A DNA stretch of 64,000 nucleotides from Albifimbria verrucaria (Eukaryota > Ascomycota > Sordariomycetes > Hypocreales > Stachybotryaceae): NCBI GenBank assembly GCA_020081605.1, contig JAHREC010000011.1:4960001-5024000 (forward strand), written 5' to 3'. Below are positions 55,326-64,000 of the stretch, one piece after another (the stretch's first letter is position 1; each line of letters starts with the position of its first letter). A program made the translations under genes and the position numbers. The notes under the pieces were generated by a model that had not been told where the DNA came from, ran no database searches, and saw only the letters and a program-made list of their open reading frames with translations.

Positions 55326-56260
55326 TCAAGCTTGGAAGTGAACTATTGTTCTGTTGCTTTGGGAGAAAGCTACCAAATGTGGTCGGTGGACATGTATCAT
55401 AAAATCGGTCAAGACACAATAGAAGCGGCTGGTCGCTAGTTGATCAAGAAGACTAGTTAATTCTGTGTCTCGAGGCACAATGCATCGCGTGGTTTATCAC
55501 TAACAAACTTACTAGCAGTAAATTGGATTGCCAAGTAGATATGACATGATATTGGACCGGAAGTGCTACAAAGACTACCCTGGTAGTTCTATGAAGGGTT
55601 CGGAAGCTAGCTGCCTGCTCAAAACTCAAGCCTGTAAGCCATATTGGAGCCACGAAAAGAGAATTTGAAGATGGTATCATAGGATTGGGAGTGGCCAACA
55701 AAATCACGAGGATATAAGTGAAATAATTTAGGTATTGGCTATTCTCCATACACTAGACGTAAACTCCTGCTGTTCCTGCATCCCCATGATGTCGTACCTC
55801 TCATTATTTCTTGAGTTTGGGTAACTCTTGAGGATAGCATTGTTAATGATTGGCTTCACGCTCGAGCCCATTACTCCCAGTAAAATAACGATACCGCCAA
55901 CGTGGACTTAATCTGAAACCACAATGTACCGAATCGTGATTCCATTTCCGCATCTCGGTATTGGCGTTCTTCATGAAATTGTAAGTGAAGGTGCTGTTTT
56001 ATTTGCATTTTGCCTATACTCAGTCAACGGAATGGAGTTGAAAGAAGCGGAGAGAATACTTGGCTTAGTGTGGTCTGGTTGAACCACTACTGGTAACTTA
56101 ATCATTTATTTGATACACAATTTAGCCCAGATAGTCCCAGGATTAAACATAATTAATTACATGATGCAGTACACTGAATAATCTTGTAAGCCTTTGATCC
56201 TACAAAAATAGATGAAACATCCGTGAAAAGCTTCTGGTACTCAAGGTCCAGCCTCAAACA
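55326..56260. other. intergenic, no gene recognised
   Basis: Convergent 3' flanks of the LPMO-like and the unknown gene. The frame at 55453-55749 (-) lacks any signature. Confidence 0.5.
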
Positions 56261-58006
56261 CTACCTTTCTCCTTCTTGAATCATGCTTGGACACCGTAGA
56301 GGTGCCTCGGCAACTCTTTTGTACCCATTCCCTGCAATTGGTGTGTGGATGACCTGTTTCTTCAATTCCATTGACTTTACCATACTGAAGACCCGGTCAA
56401 GATTGTTCAAAAGATCAGGTTCGCCTCGTGAAGACAAGGTAGGTATGAGACTGTACGAGTGGTTTATCAGCTGCTTGCAAGTGATCTCCAAGGCTGCACC
56501 TGCTTGCAGCTTGGTATTACTTACATCAATGTAAGCCATCGCTCCTGATCAAGTCGCTTCCAAATCAAGTCGACAAGAAATCCAAAATGGGAAGAATTGA
56601 AGCAATGTTGACTTAGTATTTTGGCATTTAGATGTTCTTCGGCCTTTAACCTAAGATGGTCCCTACATGGCAATGGTACTGAGTCAAGAATGATCTCGAG
56701 ATTCGATTCGAGAGTCTCTAGTGTAGTAAGTTCTGCAACGGGGTCAAATCTGGATGAGTTAGCATTTCCTTTGATTAGAAGAAGGAGGACGAATCTGCTT
56801 ACAAGAATTGTAGGACCATCGGGTCTGATGTCGCTATGGCATCTATAACATAGGATTTCATCGACCTGTTAAACTCATCTTTGAACTCTGAGTACGAGAT
56901 GGCTTGTGAAAGCGCTCGTCTGAGATCACTTTCTCCTGGGCCATGGCATATTGTATTATTTCATCGATACCAGTTGGTCTAGTAGTGAGTCCGAAAACCT
57001 TGGACATTGTCCCACTAGAGGCTTCAATCGTTTGATGGCTTTGGTTATGCTCTAGATCGAGTAGCACCATGAAGATAATGTTCTTTTCGAATCCCAGAGC
57101 GTTGTTGACATTGATTAAACTGGTGAAGTGATATTTTGGAATTAGAAGAGCTATCTGGAGCCTGTCAGCAGCATTTCTCAGAGCGTTGCGTTAGCCTCAC
57201 TCACCGTATCATAGTACCGTGGTTGCATCGGACTTTTCTTGCCATTGAATAGATTATGGTTTCGATTTTCCTTTTGAGCGAATAGGTACTTCGTGCCATA
57301 GATGATGTTTCCAGGAAGGGTCATATGATTTAGTACTTGGTTGCCATCACAAGAATAGATCCCATCCAACTCGACCTCCTCGGCATCAATACTTTCGTGG
57401 GTATCTTCTCCTACCGGGCCTCGTGAGCTTGCCAGTAAGAGATAGAAGCCCTTTGTATTACTCGGAAGTACAAGTCTTTGGCAAACTGCCTTGTCATGAT
57501 CATTCAGGTTATGCAGCGAGAGATTGCTCCTCTTGGCATATCTGTGCTGAAGTCGGAAGGCCGCGTGTTTCTCCTCAGGATACCCTATCTGCCACATGTC
57601 AAGATGGGCCTGTATACGATTCGGTGTACTAGAATCCGGTGCGCTGGCAAGCAAGGTTCCGAAACCTTCTAACCAGTCTCCGAAGACATGCATTCCAAGG
57701 CATGAGCCCAAGTCATCATTAGTATCCATCATCTCTAGGGCCATTTTGGCCGCTCCGCCAGGCCAAGAATTCGTAGGGTAACTGGATCTTAATTTAAGAA
57801 AGCCGGCATCAAGCGATTGGCCTATACGTGCGCGATTCTCTGCATAACTCTGAACAGCAATAGGGAAAGCGAGTGCAGCTTGCCCCATCATTCATGATTA
57901 CTTGCAGAGAGATAGGATGTGGGGTTTCGAATGTGAAATTCCACCTCAAAATGGTGTCATCCTTGGCGTGGATTGGTCCAGACCGTGCGCTCGAGGTGGA
58001 GGCCAT
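56261..58006 (-). CDS. four-exon gene of unknown function (two frame breaks)
   Basis: I do not recognise the family. Exons on the minus strand: 57902-58006, 57205-57849, 56803-57154 and 56261-56749, with introns of 52, 50 and 53 bp, all GT-AG and in compatible phase. The start is MASTSSARSGPIHAKDD with no signal peptide, so probably cytosolic or nuclear. Exon 2 carries MHVFGDWLEGFGTLLA, LVLPSNTKGFYLLLASSRG and an acidic patch (EDTHESIDAEEVELDG). Exon 3 has a hydrophobic beta-like segment (NIIFMVLLDLEH). Exon 4 is helical and Leu-rich (LTTLETLESNLEIILDS, CKQLINHSYSLIP, LLNNLDRVFSMVKSMEL). One base is missing near 56896-56899 and near 56538-56540; the total is then 530 residues. The coding nature rests on splice and phase agreement and not on homology. 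Confidence 0.6.
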
Positions 58007-59205
58007 GCGCAGCTGAGAAAGCTGGGTGACCTTGGCGGCACTAGAGCCTTGCGGCTCAAGGCTGGCTCAGTTTGGAAATTGAAAGCTGAGGGTCAGCCAC
58101 AACTACTTGCTGAGTTGTTCGCTGCCATTCGATCAACTGAAAAATCCGTAGACACAGGATTATACAAGACGTGATAGCCACTAATCATCGTCTCTCACAT
58201 CCATCAAGCCAAGAGGAGATTTTGGGGTCCTCCAAGTAACAAGCTCACAGATAATCAGACACCATTCGTTGACCTGAGATGTCATTATTTTAAAATAATG
58301 AACCCCATTCCGTCTAGACATTACGTCGCTCCACTCCATCGACTCCCCACATCGATACACTTTCATCAGGACTACAGTCTCTTTCAGCATCCGAAGGAGC
58401 CAACACCAACATATAAAAAGAGAAAAAAAGGAATGAGAATTTCTGGGACAAGTTAACTAATCCCAATTAGAGCTTGACAATATATCTAGCTACATGACTA
58501 CGGCATTACGTCTCTCTTACAAATGGTGCTTCTTTGAACGTACATTTCATGGCATCATCAGACACCAATGTGTACTGGTATCAAGGCGCGTGTGCTCTCG
58601 CCTATCAGCTAGGAAAGTCAATGATTGATGCCGTATGGTAACTGCAGCGCTGAGAACTGCTTGTTGGTGGTGCACCCGTATCAGTCTTGTTAATCATTCC
58701 CTGTGTACAAACCCAGCCGTAACATGAGATTTCCATGAGCAGAACAGTATCCGGCCACAAAATCCCGCTCCGGTTTCGAGCCGGAAAATATTGGTTTTAC
58801 GCCCTACGCCCTAAGGCGAGTGGAGACATCGGTTCCCCTAGTCGATGTGGCACCATCAAATTTACTGTCACAAGGCGCAGTATCGCATTCCCAATTCCAT
58901 CGGTTTGAATCACGTGCCAGACAGCTACAAAATGCCATAGAGGATGTCCGGATGGTGTAGCGATATGCACTGTTTGGTAACATTTAATAAGTATTGGGTT
59001 AGCCTAAGCAGAGAAGTAATCGAGTGGGTCATGCTGCTATCCTACGGAAGTGCGAAAAGGCGTGAGTTGCGGAGCTGGGCGCGCGCCCTGGGCCGTTGGT
59101 CAAAGGGCGCACCGATATCACATCCTATAACTAGGTAGCAACTGGCACATGCAACTGAGTGAATTTAAGCTATAATTTGGGATTTTTGGCTTCCCAAAAC
59201 GTACC
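58007..59205. other. divergent intergenic region with a perfect 18-bp palindrome
   Basis: The region lies between the unknown gene (-) and the PanE-like gene (+). CATTATTTTAAAATAATG at 58283-58300 is a perfect palindrome. The short frames at 58181-58390 and 58944-59138 have no motif. Confidence 0.45.
58283..58300. repeat. perfect 18-bp palindrome
   Basis: CATTATTTTAAAATAATG is its own reverse complement over 18 bases. It is 277 bp upstream of the unknown gene. AT-rich, so a chance origin is possible, but it could be a binding site for a dimeric regulator. Confidence 0.35.
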
Positions 59206-60378
59206 ATGGGTAAGATGCAACCTATGCCTGTCATCTCCCATACACGTCAGTTGCCGAGAGGCCACACCACATATCTGTTGGGAAGAATGAGAAGGATGAC
59301 GACAAAAGCAACGCAGCCTCGAGTGCATGTTTTGGGATTGGGAAGCATTGGTACCTTTGCAGCCCACTCGCTAGCTGAGGTGCCTCCTCCATTCACACCA
59401 AAAATAACCCTCTTGTTACACCGACCCTCTCTTGTCGACGAATACAACAAGGGGGTAGGAAAGTGAGACTGAAAACAAGAGATGGAGGGTGGGTCGAACA
59501 TCATGAAAGATTTGACCTGGAGGTTCTCGACAAAGGAGAGTGGCACAAAATGTCTTCTACCACACCAGATTCAAAATCTTCGGTGAAGGATGACACTATC
59601 GACCATCTCGTTCTCTCTGTCAAAGCCCCCAGACCACGGCGGCGCTCAAAACACTCAAACACCGACTTTGCAAATCGTCTCAGATCCTGTTCCTTCAAAA
59701 CGGTTCAGGAATGATCGAAGCTGCTAATGAGCAGGTCTTCAGCGATGAGACAACGAGGCCGAACTACATTACTGGGGTAATCTCACATGGCGTCACACTC
59801 AATGCGCCGTTCAATATTACGCACACCGGGTTTGCTGCGACATCTTTAGGCCCAGTTCCAGCGACAGGGTGTAAGCCCATGATAGAGCCACCATACCTCT
59901 TGATGGCCTTACCTCTTGTTCCTAGGTTCAATGCAACCTCCTATTCCTTTCTAGATGTGTTCCAAATTCAGTTGGAAAAGCTCGCAGTCAATGCATTTTG
60001 CAATCCTCTCTGCGCTCTCAACAATGCTCAGAACAAATTTTTATTTACAATTCCTGAAGTCCGTTACAAAGTTCTCCGGGAGATTTCGCAAGTGGTATTT
60101 GCACTCCCGGAGCTATATGGAGTTGCTGGTATCCAGCAGCGTTTCTCAGTAGAGAAGTTAGAGGAAACAGTTTCCAACATAATCGAGAAAACGGCAGAGA
60201 CAACTTGCTCCATGGTTGTGGATTTGCGGCGTGGCCAAAAACAGAGATCCAGTATATTAATGGGTACTGGTGTCGAAGAGGAAGAGAAGTTGGGGTTCCG
60301 ACGCCTGTCAACGACAGCCTCGTGCGACAAATATTAGAACGACAAGGAGATTATGATTTGGCCAAGGAGTATCAATAG
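59206..60378 (+). CDS. ketopantoate reductase-like oxidoreductase, PanE/ApbA family (three frame breaks)
   Basis: NADPH-dependent reductase; PanE enzymes make pantoate for coenzyme A, while fungal paralogues often have unknown substrates. The nucleotide-binding motif is HVLGLGSIGTFAAHSLA, followed by LLLHRPSLVDEYNKG, DHLVLSVKAPQTTAAL, LFLQNGSGMIEAAN, RPNYITGVISHGVT, LEKLAVNAFCNPLCALNNAQN (catalytic Lys/Asn region) and the C-terminal signature DLRRGQKTEIQYINGYWCRRG. Missing bases: GGGGG 59451-59455, CCCCC 59626-59630 and AAAAA 60237-60241; with three bases it is 391 residues on one exon. The start at 59206 lies in a good context (ACCATGG); Met at 59296 is an alternative that shortens it to 361. 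The family call is firm; the substrate is not. Confidence 0.85.
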
Positions 60379-60935
60379 TATTCTTGAATACTTGTAGCTA
60401 TTTTATGCTAAAGTAAATGCAAGGAGAACGTTGGTCCCGGATGCGCATGATATTGTGGCGTTGGTTAGTGCCAAGATTGAGTATTGAAGACGGGAGAGAA
60501 GTGGGCGAAAGAAGTGCCGGACCATGTCAGTACAGCCTTAAAACAGTAACAAGGATATTAAATTCGACAGATTGGCGCTGGGATATTCCACTGAGAATCC
60601 TATAACTTGATTTCTAGAAGAAAGTCATTCTGTTTATGTCGCCGATTTGTGAACTCCGCCACCACCGCGCCGTAGAGGCCTTCATCGGATTAGTCTAGCA
60701 AAGCGGAGAACATGATAGTCCGATTACGGAAAAGCTAAACCGATGCTTATTCAAGCCCTTCGCATCACCCGATGCTGATCTCTCATCTTTCAATCTCAGC
60801 CATTACGTTGAGTCTTTGACCGCATCTTGCGTCTTCATTCATGAAATTCTCTTTTTCCATTTGCACCTTTCTAACGCATGAACCCCTATCCCGAGATGAC
60901 CCTATAACCACGTAATTACAAGCTAACCCAGCGCG
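60379..60935. other. short intergenic region, no gene recognised
   Basis: Contains the promoter of the C2H2 regulator. A frame at 60783-61037 (-) overlaps the regulator's start and is treated as chance. Confidence 0.45.
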
Positions 60936-62804
60936 ATGCCATTGTCCGAAAAGGTCACAAGTGGGGAGTACCAGGCCTCTCTGGTGGGTGATCTTGAGGA
61001 GACAGTAGGTTTCCTTGATGAACCGGAAATTTTGCAATATAGTGCTAAAGGCCAGTCACCAGATTCTCCGATCTCGATTTTGCTCGCTTAGGTCTTGCTA
61101 CAGATGCCAACCACACCCTGGATATCACCCAATATCGAAACGTTCCAGCTGATAATCTTCGTCTAACTGGGCGTCTACGTTATGATCAAAATGTTGCTCC
61201 AGGCTCTCTAGATGGAGATTTTTGCAGTTTAACTCTGCCTAATTATATGGAAGCAACAACCTCTAGCGCTGATGCATTCTCTTCTTTCGATTCAGACTTG
61301 ATCCGCGATTCTTGGTTGCAGACATCGGCGTTACCCTCAGAATACAACTCGACACATATGCATGAATTTCGGACCAGTAGAATTCCGGATGTCGAGGGAG
61401 TGAAAGAAAGGGCCCCGTGGGTGACGCTATCGAGGCCTACCAGTTTAGGCCAGTTCTTGAGCACCAGCAGCCTGGTCTCCCAAGACGAAGAAGTCAGTAC
61501 TTTCGCAGCCGACATCAGCATAACACACCTCAGGTCCCGATAGATATCCCCAGCTCGAGTCATACCAATGACAAGATGGGCCCTATGGAGAGGTGGAGAG
61601 AATCACCACCAGAAATGGAACCGGCCTCTCTGTCAGATATTGCCACTGCGCTGAGGCATACAAGACTTCGAGCCAGCACTTCTGGTGATAGCCTCAGAGG
61701 CCCGAACTATTCAGGATCGGTATCCAGCTTCGGTAGCGGATCGAGTTTTTCATCAAAATCCAATGCGTCATCTAGCTCTGCAAACTTTAAAAGCGCCGGT
61801 AGTCGGGCTCGTGGACGTGTGACGAAAAGGTGTCGAGCGACTCCGAAAGGAACAAAACACAGCAAGGAAAAGAGATCTTTCCCTTGCACTTTCTGTTGTG
61901 ACTCATTCAAAAGTAAATACGACTGGGCGAGACACGAGAAATCGTTGCATCTGAACCTGCAAGGATGGCGTTGTACACCCTTCGGTGGCTCTATTATCTT
62001 ACCCGACACAGGCAGAGCTCATTGCGCGTACTGCAATATGTTGGACCCCAGCACAGCACATCTCGAGTTACACAATGACAAGAGCTGTGAGGTGGATGGA
62101 CAAACGCCAATCTTCAGTCGGAAAGACCATCTTGTCCAACATCTTCGGCACGTACACCATACAGATACATTGCCGATTATTGATAATTGGAAGTTTGAAG
62201 GGCCGCCTATATCATCTAGATGTGGGTTCTGTAGTATTATTATGAATACATGGCAAGAGAGAGTTGATCACCTGGCTAAGCACTTCCGGGAAGGAGCCAC
62301 AATGGACGACTGGAAAGGGATCATTGCTTTGAATCCTCTATCGCAGTCAAAGTAAGGCATGCGATGCCTCCGTACCTAATAGGTCCAGAGTCACGAGCCT
62401 TGATACCATTCTCTGTTACTAGTCACGGCACAAAGGATCATTTGTCTCAAATTCAACAGGCTTCTGAGCACAGCATGGGCATGTGGGATCAACATCGCAA
62501 GCCGGAATCAGAACCATCACCAGAGTCTATCGGGCGACAGAACAGCCCTAGCGCTTTGAACAAAGACACAAGCTCGATGACATTCCCTGAGGTCTTGGCT
62601 CTTCATCTGGGCCATTATGCCCAAGAGAAGATGAGAAATGGAATAATTCCGACTGACAAGATGTTCCAGGATGAGGCCAGGAGAATCATGTTCGACTCTG
62701 TTGATCCGTGGGATCAAACAATTGCCGATAATAGTGACTGGTTATCCTGCTTCCGTCATCAACATGTTAACGACTTGTCTGAAAGCCGAGAACATCATGA
62801 TTGA
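60936..62804 (+). CDS. C2H2-type zinc-finger regulator of the fungal three-finger family (three frame breaks)
   Basis: Probable nuclear DNA-binding protein, single exon, 623 residues. The N-terminus (MPLSEKVTSGEYQASLVG...) is Asp/Ser-rich and low complexity, then GRLRYDQNVAPGSLDG, a Ser-rich basic stretch (SRARGRVTKRCRATPKG) and the finger block: FPCTFCCDSFKSKYDWARHEKSLH (C-x2-C-x12-H-x4-H, about residue 320), GRAHCAYCNMLDPSTAHLELH, RKDHLVQHLRHVHHTDTLP and SRCGFC...VDHLAKHFREGATMDDWKG. This order is that of a well-known group of ascomycete C2H2 proteins, ending in AMPPYLIGPESRALIPFS. Frame breaks: TT 61064-61065, CCCC 61413-61416 and G 62326. The start at 60936 is chosen because the downstream protein is continuous from there once a base is allowed at 61064. 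Target genes unknown. Confidence 0.82.
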
Positions 62805-64000
62805 ACTCCAGCGATGGGGTCGGAGCTAGCAATGGCACACCTTGACCCTGTTAGATTACTAATTTATGAGATTCAAGTCAGAATATGTACTCCTTATTAT
62901 ATTTCAATCTTATCACAGGCAAACTGTTTACGTCGGCCGTATAGGCTGAAAAGACACACCCAGTTCCTCTGTCTATGGACATGCTCGACCACTTGAAGCT
63001 TTATATTGACTGACTATCACGATTCCTGGTTGTTTGCTTGGACGTAGTAATTGACCCCATGAGAAGTTTAGATGGATGAATCAAAGCCTAAACCGGATCA
63101 CTTTCTCCTTGCTCATAATTCGTGCATTGGAACATAATCACTTCGGAACCACAGGCGTTCCTGCCACATAGCAATGCGAATATAATTCTGTAGGTCGTAT
63201 ATGAGAGTGTCTCACATTCATTAATGTATCTGCTTAACAGTTGAAGTTTCTCAAGGACAAAAACCGCAATGAAGTAGGGCACTCAGTCAATTTGTTCCTC
63301 CTTGTGTTTAGCTTGAGAGGACACGGATAAGTTGCGTGATCTAGGCTACCCTAGACCGATTTTTCTTTGTGACTTATTTATTGTCTACCCCTAGAAAATC
63401 AGTAAAATGAATTCTTGCTTCTTAATTTGTATTTCACTAGAATATTGACTGGTCATGTGCATTGGCTCTATTGCCCCAACAAATTGCCCCGTCCTGCCTG
63501 GTTTAGTGCAGCAAGATTTCAAGCCCCTCTGCAGAATTTTGAGTGTTAAGCTCAACGCTACAACCTACATAATTGAGAAATCTTGCAGCGTTTTGCTCCA
63601 TTAAATGGATGTTGATTGCTGATTTGGCTATCAATCTTCTCGAATTGAAGAATTAGCTTGTTTCTTATGCTTCATCATAAGCTTAAAGCGTATCGCCATA
63701 TTAAGGTCTGTTGGAATGATGGGCTATGGACCACACGGGCCTTTCTAGGTGTTAAACGACACCATGACCATGGAGACTGAAATATCATGAAATGACACAT
63801 TTGATGCACCGTGTGTTAAATTGGTTTTCGCGGTAGCCAATGGCAAGCCTTATCGTTATATACCAGCTCATCTCATATGCGGGAAGACGGGTAGCTATGG
63901 GCTTATTGTCAGGCAGGAATACACGATGAAGGGGCGAATGCTACTTTCGAAAGAGGCTTCACTTCCACACCCAAGAAAACGTTTTCGAAGCGTCATAGGC
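62805..64000. other. right-end intergenic region, no gene recognised
   Basis: 1.2 kb of AT-rich sequence with only short frames (62814-63282) and no motif. A gene may begin beyond the window. Confidence 0.45.

Noticed and set aside
57850..57901. Frame break at the start of the unknown gene (57.85-57.90 kb)
   Set aside because: A normal 52 bp GT-AG intron resolves it without any missing base.
1846..62327. Programmed ribosomal frameshifting as the reason for the many frame breaks
   Set aside because: There is no shared slippery heptamer or downstream structure, the breaks occur in unrelated genes, and all need an added base in a short run; sequence error explains them better.
1846..62327. Pseudogene island produced by RIP or decay
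   Set aside because: Catalytic residues and splice sites are kept, nonsense changes are almost absent, and defects are only base losses. RIP would give many C-to-T changes and stop codons.
1..64000. tRNA, rRNA and CRISPR elements
   Set aside because: I looked for B-box-like GGTTCGANNCC sequence and regular spacer repeats and found none convincing.

Overview
The window is nuclear DNA from a filamentous ascomycete (Pezizomycotina, most likely Sordariomycetes; species not determinable by eye). The grounds are 43-83 bp introns with GT(A/G)NG donors and CTAAC/CTCAC-like branch points, a CBM1 on a pectate lyase, LaeA-like methyltransferases, a Zn(II)2Cys6 regulator, a fungal three-finger C2H2 regulator and many secreted hydrolases. 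I see no rRNA, tRNA, CRISPR, intact transposon, or polyketide/peptide synthetase.

Layout: (1) 0-5.7 kb: 5'-truncated-window acid phosphatase (-), multicopper oxidase (+), SDR (+). (2) 6.5-10.7 kb: two convergent LaeA-like methyltransferases. (3) 11.9-17.6 kb: secreted S10 carboxypeptidase (+), bacterial-type glutaminase (+), FAD amine/amino-acid oxidase (-), a possible nitrogen-scavenging set. (4) 19.2-24 kb: divergent PhoD-type alkaline phosphatase (-) and histidine acid phosphatase (+); with the first gene this makes three phosphate-releasing enzymes. (5) 25.2-46.2 kb: CBM1-pectate lyase, large membrane protein, S33 hydrolase, GH5 exo-glucanase, CALB-like lipase, Zn2Cys6 regulator, divergent GH43 / DUF5695-like pair. 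(6) 46.6-64 kb: cysteine-rich secreted peptide, old yellow enzyme, 3-ketodihydrosphingosine reductase, copper-ligand-less LPMO-like protein, an unknown four-exon gene, ketopantoate-reductase-like enzyme and a C2H2 regulator.

Most important caution: nearly every gene reads correctly only if single bases are added, about 45 places in all. They fall mainly in short G/C/T/A runs, and the defect is always a missing base, never an extra one. When the missing bases are allowed for, every gene model has a length divisible by three and the family motifs line up. This looks like homopolymer undercalling in the assembly and not wholesale pseudogenisation. Coordinates are as they stand in the window; exon lists are given in the evidence. 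Regulatory sequence supports the gene grouping: a CACGTGGG element before the acid phosphatase and CACGTG before PhoD (PHO4/NUC-1 type), three overlapping PacC hexamers before the glutaminase, and an inverted pair of CreA hexamers midway between GH43 and the DUF5695-like gene.
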